This document shows, piece after piece, positions 1-12,500 of a DNA stretch of 64,000 nt (position 1 is the first letter of the stretch; every line of letters begins with the position of its first letter). The position numbers and the translations under genes were made by a program. Origin of the DNA: Trebouxia sp. TZW2008 (taxonomy: Eukaryota; Chlorophyta; Trebouxiophyceae; Trebouxiales; Trebouxiaceae). The stretch lies in assembly GCA_002118135.1 (NCBI GenBank), contig BDIU01000109.1:33860-97859 (forward strand), written 5' to 3'. The notes beneath the pieces are model-generated. The model ran no database searches, had not been told where the DNA came from, and worked only from the letters and a program-made list of their open reading frames with translations.

Positions 1-215
1 GGCCTGCTGCAAGGGTGGCTGAGCAAGCAGGAGATCCAACAAAGCCAGGGTGCTGATGGTAGCAGCAGCTGGTGCAGTGCTTGCATCGGCATCAGCAGCT
101 TCGTCAGCATCAGCGCCAGCAGCAGCATCAGCAGCTGCAGATGTGTCGAGCGAAGCACGTGCCATAACAGCTTCAAGCCTCGCTAGCAGGAAAGCTGTCT
201 TCCTGAATGATGCAT
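1..215 (-). CDS. Partial minus-strand coding segment, unknown product
   Basis: An open minus-strand frame enters from the left edge and continues upstream to an in-frame stop near 220. It has an internal ATG at 165. Its composition is protein-like: a basic, hydrophobic stretch, then an Ala/Asp-rich linker, then a leucine-rich helix ending at base 1. Just upstream (about 173-300) a second minus frame, preceded by a possible ctgcag acceptor, also looks coding, so this may be two exons of a gene that mostly lies outside the window. CpG is more frequent here than in the introns further right, as at the other 5' ends. No family is recognised. Treat the boundaries as provisional. Confidence 0.3.
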
Positions 216-1189
216 TGCAGCAAGGCTGTCAGGAAGGGATTATGAGCGAGAGGCAGCAAGTTCATGGCAAGACTGACCGCCTGCAGCATATTCGCCGCTT
301 CACATGAAAGGACCCGCCTGCAGAATTCGCCAGTGAGCGTCCTGCAAAGAACAAAGTCCAATTGAGGCAGCTGACGGCACCCGTTCAAACTGACACAAGT
401 CGATGCTCACTTCCATTGACTGTGTGTCCGCCCATCGCTCTGCTGGATGAACGCGCAAGGACTGGCAAACGGTTCGCCACCTGATGGCTTCGGGGCAAGC
501 TGAAGCGCTGCATCGAGGAGCGCTTACAGCTCTATCACAGGCGAGATCAAAACCCCGAAGGTCATTCCGTCAGTTGAGACGTTCACTAGCGGCGTCTACA
601 TTGCGCAACCGTCGCGGCTTGGGGATCAAGCCAAATTGTAGAACGGGCGGTCTGTCATGTCGATCCAGAGGCGTGCGAGTCTCGACGTCAACCTTTGTAC
701 TTGCCGGTTAAGCGATGTTGCGCCAGATGACAGCGACAGGCTCACATCAAACGGCAACTCAATATGCACACAGCGCTATTGTTTCAAGATTGCAGTTGCA
801 AGTTGCTCGTATGTAGTTTTTGCTGGCAGGTTGCCAATTCTGCCTGCGAGCTCAGTTCAGACAGTTGAACTGCGAAGGGCGGTCAGACTTCAAAACGCCC
901 TGTCAACGCCCTGTTTGGTCTGATCAATTGACCGACTTGCATATTCTGATGCAATTCTCGGCTATGCAATCACATTTTGCAATAGCTAAAGTGTAGCAAA
1001 GCGCAGTGTTGCTCGAGCAAGATCGCTGGACAAGCCCTATTGCTTTGTGACTTGGTCGCATAGATTGTGCTGCATCTGCGCTTGTTGCAAGAAATTGACG
1101 TGCACGCCCTCTTGAGCTCGTTTTTGAGCCTCGTGTGACTCCCAGCGCCGTCAGAACAGTTGTCATATCGTGCGCACTTTGAGTGCACG
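216..1189. other. Intergenic region left of the Tim17-family gene
   Basis: No convincing gene is seen. Bases 500-720 are CpG-rich and may belong to a promoter. The immediate 5' flank of the gene at 1190 has no obvious TATA box. Confidence 0.4.
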
Positions 1190-2087
1190 ATGTCGACTGC
1201 ATTCTCAGACAAGCTTCCCATCGACAAGCCTGACGACTGTGTGTCTCGAGTGGTTAGCGGCACCACATCAAGCTTTGTGGCGGGGGGCATCATTGGCGCT
1301 CTGACCGCCAACTGGGGTGACATTCCTCAGGTGTTGCAAGACAAGCCTCTGCCAGCACTAAAAAGAACAGGTATCACAGCCCTGACGATAGCTCAACATA
1401 ATTGGGCATCACATGTCATCACCAACACACCATGAACCGTTGCTGCTTGCAGGTGCAATCATGGGGACATACGGCATCACTTTTGCAGTCGTTGGTTTGG
1501 CATTCTCAGGCATAGATTGCCTTGCAGAGACCTTCCGAGGTACACCTTTGCATCACATGCGTCACTTCGGCTCCCCCAGCCTGGGCTGCAATGCAGTGTT
1601 CTACAATGTTTGCTTCTTGTGGTGACACTCAACACAGTGACATTCTCAATGTAACATCAAAGAAAGTGGAACCCAAGCACTGCATGCTGACTGCAGTGGT
1701 ATCTCTGCATGATTGATATTTCAATGTAATCACAAAATTCTTGGTAACAAACGCTGCTTTTACCTCAAAAAAGTCATAGTATCATGATCATCTGTTGAAT
1801 TTAGTGGCGTGTCTGAGCCTCAAAGCTGTATGGTGCTGTTGCCAGGCAAAAAGGACGTATGGAATGGTGTCCTTGGTGGTGGTGCTGCTGGTGCTGTGCT
1901 AGGCCTTCGCCTTGGAAAGCTACCTGTGGGTGTCGGAGCTGCTGCTGCCCTAGCTGTCACATCTGCCATTGTAGACACCAACGGCGGCAAACTCAAGGCT
2001 GGTGAATTGTTCAATGATCATCAAACCCCAGTGCGAGCAATTTACCCCTACCCTATGAGGCCATATCAAGCTGAGGAAGAGGACTAG
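1190..2087 (+). CDS. OEP16-3: OEP16-3/B14.7-like Tim17/Tim22/Tim23-family membrane protein
   Basis: Three exons are read: 1190-1370, 1453-1539 and 1846-2087 (TAG), giving 169 aa with consistent phases. The protein has the four-helix, glycine-rich layout of the Tim17/22/23 family. The motif order VSGTTSSFVAGG, GTYGITFAVVG, KKDVWNGVLGGGAAG and AAALAVTSAIVD, with a tyrosine-rich tail (RAIYPYPMRPY), matches plant OEP16-3, the counterpart of the B14.7 subunit of mitochondrial complex I. Family knowledge places it in the inner mitochondrial membrane as a complex I accessory subunit, with OEP16-type plastid outer-membrane channels as relatives. There is no cleavable presequence, as is usual. Length is close to the roughly 160 aa plant protein. 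The ATG at 1190 was chosen because the conserved region starts about 20 residues later. It is tail-to-tail with the next gene. Confidence 0.85.
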
Positions 2088-3276
2088 CGCAGCTTTGAGC
2101 AGCCAGCATGCATCATGCCAATGCATGTCAGCATCTGCAACTATATTGTGTAGCAGATGCTGATGACAACATTGGCTTTTTGAGGCTTGAGGACAGCTTT
2201 GTCTCCGATGTTTGCAGCACATGCTGAATACATTCATGTCATCACCTGACATGGTGAATTAGCTTGTTGCATTCTATGTTGTACGGTGACAGATACCATG
2301 TCAGTGAGTGCTGCTTAGTGTCAGACTGGCAGAAAAGGCTTCATCAGGACATTGCACTGTGTAGTCCTTGAGCGCAGGCTATTTCATTGATTACAAACTC
2401 CAGGGCTTGTGAATGGCAAGTTGTGCTACTACATGCTGTCACAAAGGGTTTCCAATTTCAACAGCCGCAGATAACATTCTGATACACAGACTGAACAGTG
2501 AGTTTCCGATTTGCTGCTTCTGCTGTCATAACAAGCATTTTTGCAGCACAAAGCAAATGTCAAAATCACGTTTGCCTATCCAATCAAAATGCATGGTAGG
2601 CCGTCAAGTTGCACTGCCAGCATGTGCAACTGGCAGCTCTGGTTGGATTTCAAAACGTAAGAAGAGCTGTCCGCTATGATATTCATGCATGGCTTGACCA
2701 AATACAGTCTAAGGCGACACACCATCATTCAACAGCTGTCCGCTTGCACATGCTCCTAAACACAGGGCCATGTTTTGTCATGTCACGTCTACAATGGCAT
2801 CTTATGCTGTGCGCAGAGAGCCCAATGCTTAGCAGCAAGCAAGCCAAAATCATGATCAAATGTCAGGGCAAACAGTATAGTACATACAGACATGTACTGA
2901 ACAGGCAGGTAGTGTAAAAGAGTCAGGTGCAAATTGAGTTTTGGTAGACACCCCCCCAGGTCAAGTCTTTGCCAATTGAAGGCCTGATGCAGCATTTGTG
3001 CAGCATTTTTGGGGCCTGCTTGTGTTCACACAGGCTCAGAATGCCAAACGGTATAGCCACTTTGTTGTCAAAACCTTTGAGGGCCACACTGATCCAGTCA
3101 ATGCCATTTGGCCAATCTGTGATGGCAAGTCAGATACAATTTTCACATGTGAGTGTTCAGCATGACAGTGCGTTGCGTGTACTCACAAAGGCTCCAGTCA
3201 TGACATGTGATGCTATTGTTCCCCCCTGACCCTTTACAGTCTTTGCTTTCCTTCTGCACACTCATATGTCAAGAGG
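2088..3276. other. Convergent intergenic region
   Basis: This lies between the stop codons of two converging genes. It is low in CpG and contains only short open frames without family motifs. No clear TGTAA signal is seen close behind the stop at 2087. Confidence 0.5.
3234..3238 (-). terminator. TGTAA poly(A) signal, minus strand
   Basis: TTACA on the plus strand is TGTAA on the transcript, 39 bases past the stop of the minus-strand gene ending at 3277. TGTAA is the usual green-algal poly(A) signal. Confidence 0.55.
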
Positions 3277-6200
3277 TCAGAGGTCAGGATATGGCCCTGC
3301 CTCAGGTCCGTCCGGTCCTTCAGAAGCTTTCGATTGTATTTCCCATTCTGGCACAAAAGCCTCCCCTTCAGAATATTCTTCTTCAGAATCATCTTCTTGA
3401 GAGTCATCTTCTTGAAAATAATCTTGTTCAGAATCTGACCATGGCCCTGCCACAGGTCCGTCTGGTCCTTCAGAAGCTTTCGGTTGCATTTCCCATTCTG
3501 GTATAAAAGCCTCCCCTTCAGAATACTCTTCTTCGTCTTCTTTGGGATCATCTTCTGCAAAATCATCCTCTTGAGAATACTCTTCTTCAGAATCTGCTGC
3601 TTCAGACTCTTCTTCTTCGATGAAATATGTATCTTCAGAGTCTTGATCTTGTAAATCCATGTGGGCAGCAGCCAAGGACCTTGATTTGGCTGACAATGAA
3701 AACCCACCAACAGCATCTTCTGTGAAAGCTTTGTTTTTATCAGAAACATTGTACTGAACAGCTTGGTAGAAATATCTTTCTGGAATGTTTTCTTCTGCGT
3801 TGCCTTCAAGAGCAGCAAGGGATTTTGCCCTAGCCTGCAACAGGCACAAATAATGACTTTTTTGAAGCACCGCACAGCACAGCATCGCACGGCACGGCAC
3901 GGCGCAGCGCAGCGCAGCGCAGCGCAGCACAGCACAGCACGGCACGGCACAGCACAGCAGGGACAGTACAGTGCAGCACACATTGTTGTCATATTCTTTA
4001 GTCCCAGATGGCTTCAAGGGAGAAAATAGACAGTTTTTGCAGACAGGCTCTTTGCTTCTGTACACAAGCACATGAATACTTGCTGCTCAGTCTACTAATC
4101 CGTATGAATCCATCAATCTTTGCTTAATCACGCTTGCCGATGAGTGCAGATGTGCGACAGCACTGTTGACATAACACTATTGATCCTATGTACTGTGGCA
4201 GCAATATAATGATCAGGATCAATCATGATAGGTACATATATTTGGGTCATCATCATCACCATCATTGCTATCATTGTTTACATGCTTAGTAGTGAAGTAT
4301 GATGACCCTGCAGGATGCATGCAGAAATAGTGACATCCTCCAGACATCAATGTCCAAGGCAGTTTGGTCTGTTTGCTTGACAGGCAGACATGGGGCCAGG
4401 TGATGGAGGACCTCAAATCAGTGCAGGGCAAATCAGATGTGTCAAGGTCGGATCAGACCAGACCAGACCAGGTCACATCAGATCGCATCACATGAGAAGA
4501 AGAGTCTCACCTCGCCGGCAGCAAGCTTCTGATTGAACATATGTATCACCAACTCCAACTTGTTACCCCTGAACCCATCAGGAAAGATGTCCATGTACTC
4601 AGTGAGTCCAGGATCTACAGCAGGATTAGGTGGCAGCTTCCCTTGCTCCTGCTGCTCCGCAATATATCCAAGATCCGCAGCCAGATCATTGTTTGCTTTG
4701 GTTGTCAAGTCGTCAATGTATGGCTGAACTGTTGTATCTAGATCATTTGCTTCGTTGATCCTTCCCATGAACCCTCTCAGCTCCTCAACTGGATCAACTC
4801 TTAGTGATGCTTGTTCCTGCATTCAGGAGTTCTATACAGGTCAGATTTCAGTCACGCATGTTGCTGCATTCACAATCCTGATGAAAATTCAGACGCAGTG
4901 GCCCTTGTTGCTGCATTCAGCTCCCCCACTGGATCTACTGTTATTGGTGCTTGTTCCTGCGTTCACAATCTGATAAGGGTCAATCCTCAGTTTCCGGGCT
5001 GCCTCTTTAGAGAAAGGCTCCCGTTATGAAGGCTGACGGCGTAGACTTTTCTTTTGTCGCAACTCTCAGTGATGCTTGTTGCTGCATGCACTATCTAAGT
5101 CAGGGTCAATGTTTGTTTATGCTTGTCCCTGCATACAGCATAAACCCTGCAAGCTTCAACTCTCATTGACGCTTGTTCCTGCATTCAGCATCAGGGGTCA
5201 TGTCTCATTAAAGCTTGCTCCAGAAATCACATATGCTTCACTCGCACTGACGCCTGTGACTGCATGCAAACAACTCCTACCAATCATTTGTCAGTGACCT
5301 TTGGTGATGCATGCACCGTCTAAACCATCATCCCCCCTCCCACCCCTCCAACTACCCCTCCTTCTGCCCCGTCCAGCCCTCAAGATCAATATACACAACC
5401 ACACGTGAGCATCAGAAGCACATGCTCTGTACAAAACACCAAGGTCTCAAAGCAAAAGCGAGCATTTACAAATGTCAACCCCTGAACACACTGGGTATGC
5501 AAACATTGGCACTGGAGCTTTTGTTATATCATCCATGCCATGTTGCAACGTTCCATCAGATGGAAAGATGGCAAGCCGACTACTGATGACCCACAGGACA
5601 GCATAAGCAATGGGACCATATTCTGAGCCTTTGTGGTAATTCAATTCAAGCGATCAATCAATCACACTGTCTGTCCTTGGGACCCACCAGGGGGCTCAAA
5701 TGACAATGTCCCAAACGAGAAAAATAGTGCAGCCATAGAGGGCTGACATAAAATTGCTTCCATGCAGTCATATGCAGTCATATCACCAGGCACATACTAC
5801 ATTTAGTATACTTGTTGGTTTTGTGACCATATTTGCAAGAAAGCCATCAAGTTTGACGTCACGTCAAGCAGCAAAGTAGTTGCATTTGTAGAAATTCAGC
5901 ATTTGTACAGACCAGTTGACTCAAAGACAGTTGCTCGGTGACTATTCATGCCTAGCAAGACCTTTCAGCCTAATGAGCATGCGACTTGATAGTTAGACAG
6001 ATGAATGGCTTGAGCAAAATCATGGCGGGTGCCATTTCGAAAAACTGCTCACCGATCTTTCAAAGTACAATCTCTGTGCCGTTTTGGCAGGAGCTCTCAT
6101 GTCAGCGTAAGGAAATGCATCACAATTTGAGCGAAACAAAGTGGGTGTCATTTTGAAAATAAGTGCTCGCTGCTTTTTTCAGGATACGATCTCTGTGGCG

Positions 6201-9200
6201 TTTTGGCAGCCAATCTATCATTAATGCCTGAGGAAACGCATCATAACTTGAGCAAAACAAAGTGGGTGTCATTTTGAAAATAATGCTCACCGCTTTTTTA
6301 AGAATACGTTCTCTGTGGCTTTTTGGCAGCCGATCTATCATCTCATCAACCTGTTTATCAGCCTGAATCGTTGCCTGTCGCGCTGTCTCTATCTCCTCAA
6401 GCTGCAACCAAGCAAAATCTGAATGAATTCATATTGTATTACTGTGTGGTTGCGATTACATTCTTGATAATGATTATGATTATAGTTAGGATTATGCTTA
6501 GAATGATGACTATGATTATGATGTTAAAATATGGCGCTTGTGGTTGTTGAGTCAGCTGGTCAGTGTGGATGACTTTCATGCATCCATGTGTCAATAAAAA
6601 ACATGCACCCAGATAGTGCAATTAGGTTGAACAAAATCATTCCACCGCCCATTCAAGCAAAGTCTGGGGTTTGTTTCAGCTAGTTGATGTTTTGACCCTT
6701 TCTGGTGCAGAAACAATAGGATAGTGCATAGCTTGCTAGATCAAGTTCTTGTGTCATGCTATCACTGGGTGATTCACTTTGTTCTCGTGTCAATCAGCCA
6801 TCAGTTGCTTTGAGAATCTGATTTGGACTTAGAGAAAGTTTGCAGACACCACCTTGCAAAAATCATATACATATTTAAAATTGCGCCGCATAGTCAAACA
6901 ATGATACTTGTTCTGGTTAGGAAAGCAACAGAGCGAATAAGCCCACTTGACTTGCCTATATTTGACCACTCAATATATGTGTATGTTATCATATGGACTC
7001 AGCAGGGGGTCATACAGGCATTGTCAGTACCAAAGCAGAATTCTATGTAGGGTCAGCCAAGTAGGACTCACCAGTCTAGGGTCTGGCATAACCTGGGGCC
7101 TAATTCTGTCAAGCCCTTCATGAATGCTTGCCCTTAATGCCGCCTGATCTGGATCATCTTCATCCGGCAGCTGCATACCACAGTAATCCATTTACTCAGT
7201 CCCCATTCATTACTGATTCTCTACTCACTACTCATTCTGCGTTCATACGTTTGTAGACAACTGTTCACAAGGATCCCACTTCCCTTTGTGCACATTTGAA
7301 ATGGTTTAGGATAGCACAGGACCAAACTGGTCAGAGACAGTCGATTGCTCCAGTACGTCTGCAGTTTATTTAGGGTTTAGGCTAAACCTAGCTAGGCCTG
7401 CTGAGCCTGTCTAGCATGCGTTTTGATTGAATAAATGAATGAATGCATGAATACATTTGCATGCTTGCTGGTCCAGCACAGACATGTGCCTTGCACCAAA
7501 CAAAGTGCATGTTCTGGCGTAGATCCTCTTTGTTTTCTTTATGACAGCTGGTGTCATGGTTCATGGTGTCATGAATCTGAGATCAATGTGCAAGTCATAA
7601 ATCAATCTCTTTTGGCAGTAAGCTGCTCTGTAGCACCACTTGACAGGTCAATAAAAAACCAAATGAAAAACCATGAGATGTCATGACAGTGGGCTCTATG
7701 AGTGCATGCATTCTAAAATCACAATTTATTGTGCAGATTCAACAAACATGGGTTCATAAGCATCAATGCATCTTGAAAACTGAGGTTCAGACCTGCGAGC
7801 TCAGCTGATCCAGTGTAATCGGAGGCTCAAATTCTCTCTCCTCGATATAGTGTCTGAACTTCTTCTCCCAGTCTGTCCAGTTCCTTTCCATCCTGCATGA
7901 ACAAAACAGCAAGAGTTGGGTGGGNNNNNNNNNNNNNNNNNNNNNNNNNNNNNNNNNGGGGTGCAAAGGTGGGTGAGTGAGTGAGTTAGTGAGCGAAGAG
8001 TGAGTCAGTTGGTGGGTGAGCGAGCACTTTCTGCACGAGCAGCAGCTGACTGAATAGGTCATGCAATAAGAGGGTGGGTAGTGAAAGGCGGGGGGGTCCC
8101 AAGCGAGTGAATACACAAGCAGATCGGGGAGCAAGCAGCAAGACAATGACTCAATGAGCGAGTGAGTGAGCGAGCCAGCGAGTTAGTGAGTGACCTCGTG
8201 GGCAGTGGGAGGGAAGGGGCGGGGAGGAGGGGTTGGGAGGGAGGCAAGGGAATGAAGGCTCTGGAGACAGAAGTGGCGAATGGGGTCGGGGGGGGAGGGG
8301 TGGGGGGCAGGGCCTGGAAGAGGTGAGTGCACAACCAGGCAGAGAAAAGGCATCAAAGCAATTTCTCTGATAAGTCGACAAGACAAACACAGAGACCGAC
8401 AAAATGGGAAGAATGCCACCATTCTTGTGCCCTGATCCACAAAAGCATTAAATCTACTTCAGGTGAATCCAAAATAGTTCAGTACGGAAATGGGCCAAAT
8501 AAATCACAAGAACAGCCTTTCTAGAAAACAAAAAGAGACAGATATATAAGAAAAACATGGCACTGAAAGATACCATTCTTGAGCCCTGATCCACGAAGGC
8601 ATTGGGTCCACTTCGGGTGGCTCCCCCTCTGCGTCCTCTTTCTCCATGAAGGCAGCAAGCGTAGCCTGTGCATTGACTTGCGCATAGTCATTGCCAGCAA
8701 GACCTCTTGTAGCCTGCAATACAATCACTGTCAGTGCATGGACAGCCTATTACAGTACGCTTTCTATGTCATTGCGTTTCCTCCAGGAACGCAGCAAGCA
8801 TAGCCTGTGCATTGACTTGGGCGTAGTCATTGCCTGCAAGACTTCAAGTTGCCTTCACACAACCAGCACCACTAACACAGGAGGTTTTCTTAGCATGCGT
8901 TTGACAGTAGGCACTGCCAGCAAAATCTCAGTAGGGCCTGCAACATAACCACCACTATCATGTTCCCAGCTCTCAATCTGGACAGCAATCACAGCCTGAG
9001 CGTTGACTTGAGCCATTGTCGTCAGTCGTCATTGCCTGCAACACAACCACTGTCATTGCATTGCCAACTTTCACAGGACGTGTTCTTTCTTCGTGAAAGC
9101 AGCAAGCATAGCCTGTGCATTGACTTGAGCGTAGTCATTGCCAGCAAGACCTTAAGTTGCCTGCAACCCCAACACGGTCATGGCATGGGCAGCCTATTAC

Positions 9201-9532
9201 AGTACGCTTTCTATGTCATTGCTTTTCCTCCAGGAACGCAGCAAGCATAGCCTGTGCATTGACTCGGGCGTAGTCATTGCCTGCAAGACCTCAAGTTGCC
9301 TTCACGCAACCAACACCGCTACACTGCAAGCTCTAATACAAGCAAGCATAGCAAAAGCTTTTGATTTTAGGACAGCTAAGTCACAGTGACTGCAAGCATA
9401 AGACATAGAATGAGCAAGCATAGCAGATGGCGTTTAGAACAAGGCATACACATCGATACTGACCAGATAGGACTTGTGCCACACATACCTAGCAGTATAT
9501 GCTGGAATATGTAGTTGTTGTTACTACTACTA

Positions 9533-9579
<47 letters not shown>

Positions 9580-12500
9580 ATTATTATTATGATGATTATT
9601 ATTATGATTGCTAGGAATACCATCATTATTTTTATTACTATCATTATCATTATCATTATTACTATTACTATTATCATTATGTGTGGGAATCTAAGAGTTG
9701 GCGTGAGATTACATAAATTGCTGAAATGGTGGGGTATCTTGATGTCGAGCAGAAATACTGAAATCACATGGTGAGGTTCAATAGAGAAGAGGGACAGGAA
9801 TGAATTACGCTAGGCTGACGACTTAAGTCAAACCTTTGAGTTATGATGAGAGAGCCTGCTTGATGAAATTGCGCTGCATGCGCTGACGACTGATATTGGC
9901 AAAGCACTGTGATCTCAGTCTTGAACACAGCATGCAAGACGCCATCATGATCATGCATACGCCAGAAAGCATGCATGATCACTCATGCATCTGAGTCAGC
10001 AGACTTGTGCTGCTTACATCCAAGATCACTCTCAGTGTCGACACTACATTGCAGGCCTGTATGATAAAGTTATACTACAGAAGCAACTGAAGCAAAAGCA
10101 CACCATACATCACTGTGTCTTGAGGCTGCGTATGAAGCAGCAGACAAGACATGGTGTCTACAAAGACAAAGCAGGGCTGGTCTCTATTTTACATTTTTTC
10201 AGGCCAACGCAAGCTGTATGCTGAGCTGTTGCTGGATGCATGACAGGCACCACAGGCTGACACTGCTGAGTGGTCACCAATGACCCTCAAGGACAGCATT
10301 TTGGCTTCCTTGCGCTTCCCCCTATTATAGTGCATTATGAGTGCAAAAAGCCTCAGCAACCCGTTCAATCCAGCTTTGGTGGCCTTGGGTTCATATCATT
10401 ATACACATTGACGCATCTGTTGCTCCATGTGTTGTGGATGCTTTGTGAAAACACAGCAAGCACAACAAACGACTGCTGGGTGAGAGAATGAGCCGTGATT
10501 CATCTGTCGGCCACAGCACTTGGTATGCCATCCAGACAGGAAGGCAAGCATAGCAAATGCGTTTTGCGAAGGGGGGGCGAGCTGCTCACCTGCTCCATCA
10601 TTCTGAGAATCGCAGCCCTCTCCCTGGCATTAAGCTCATTCTCGTGTTGCCTCTCCATGCGAGGCCTGGTCTCCGCTACGTCTGCACAGCAACAGGGCCT
10701 TCATCAGTGACTGGGCTTTCAATGCAGCAGCAGCGTATTCAAGGGGAAAGTTACTGATACAGAAGAGACGTCATGTGGAGTTCTGACTCTTCCAATGCAG
10801 CAGCAGATCAAATCAGAGCATACTGTTGAGGCTCAGGTGCAATCAGTCTTTGGCTCTCTGTGCGAGACTTGAATGCGGGTGCGTGTGCACAGCAACAGAC
10901 GCATCAACGGTAGTGCAGCAGCAGATCAAGCTTGAATCCTTTACAATGCAAATGCAATCTGCCTTTGCCTCTCCATGTGAGACCTTGTCGCGGTTACGTC
11001 TGCACAGCAGCAGCATCATTCAGAGTTGAGAATCTTTAGGGTTTAGGACCAACCTAGCCTGGGACTTCACAGTAAGGATGCCGTGTAAAGTCACGCAAGC
11101 AGTGAACAGCAACAACAGGAGACTCAAGAGCCTTGCAAGGAATATAAGCTGCCGGGCTCCATGCACTGCGTCCTTGTAGAGGCCTGGTTGCCTGGATAAA
11201 GGGGTCTTTCGGGCTGGAGATCTGTAGAGATGACTGTGATCATGACAATCACTACGCTTTCTAGCATACATTGCTGGCTGTATGTGGCACACCTACTGAA
11301 CATAGTGATTGAGTGCAACAGTACACTGAGTCAAGGCAAGGACGAAAGCTCACCATCTATCTCTTGGCCAGCTTCATTATATAAACTATAAAGCTTCTCA
11401 GGAGACCAGGCGTTTATTTCTGCTTGGAACTTTCTTAGCTCCTCTGCATCTGCAGTCATATCCCACTCTGTCTGCTGAGCCTGCCTTCTTCCCCTTCTCA
11501 TTCCCCCTCTTGACGCCAGATCCCTCTCCATATCCCAGTCAAATTGATCACTCCCACCTATTGGCAGTCAGTGTTGTTTTAATATTAACAAAGTCGATGG
11601 TGATGCAAGAAGACCAGCATCGTTGCCAATTTCCCTCAAGCCTCTGTGGACGTGGACGCAACCAACTCTGGTTTTCAGCATGCTTTCTTCCCCTTTTCAA
11701 TTCCCTTGAGGCCAAATCCCTTTCCATATCCCAGTCAACCTGATCACTGCCGCTTGGTAGCAACAACAAATATGTTGAACTGAATGATCTGTCAACAACA
11801 ATTTGTAAGCATAATTCTGGTCCTCCGGGGACAAAGAGGTGTCCTAGTCTGTTATTCTGTGCTCTGAATGTGCGCCTCATCAATTGCTTGATGCGGGCTT
11901 TGTGGGTAAAAATAGCCCAGGAATCAGACGTGTAAAGCAGAAGAGGGCAAAAATCAATGCGGCAATGGCTGGCTAGACTGTCTCAATATCTTGGCCCTCT
12001 TCTATATACAGCTGAACCCCAGTACAGGATGTCCAAGGTTGAAGCAATCTGATGGCATCAGTCACAGATAGCATCAGAACTAAAAACATCAGCAATTGAC
12101 TTTGGCAATCTTGTGGTGACATGTGTCAATCCACCTAAACATGCTTGCAGCAGCAGAGCACACTCATGTTGCGGAATGTCTACAATCGTCCAGACATGCT
12201 TGCAACGTGCTTGAGCAGGAATGCATGTTTATGTCAACGAAATGTCTGTCAACTCGCCCAAGCATGCTGGCATTGTGCTTGTGCAGCAAAAGCATGTTCA
12301 TGCTGACGGAACGTCTGTCAACTCGCCCATGCATGCTGGCATTGTGCTTATGCATAAGCATGTTCTGGGCATGTCTTCAAATACACCAGAGCATGCTTGC
12401 ATTGTGCATATGCATCAAAAGCCGTTACATGTCATGGGCATGTCTGTGAATTCACCAGCGCATGCTTGCATTGTGCATATGCAGCAAAAGCCTGTTCATG

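Noticed and set aside
3234..3992. Lys-rich 252-codon minus frame overlapping the acidic C-terminal exon
   Set aside because: It is the shifted frame of the GAA/GAT-rich acidic exon. The acidic frame joins the upstream exons in phase.
5447..5644. Minus-strand frame with a protein-like look (AVLWVISSRLAIFPSDG)
   Set aside because: No acceptor/donor pair fits the phase between exons 6291-6401 and 4511-4816, and no family is recognised. Possibly a transposon scrap.
9530..9670. Ala/Ile-rich coding sequence
   Set aside because: It is a triplet microsatellite tail behind a retrotransposon 3' end; all frames are open for compositional reasons.
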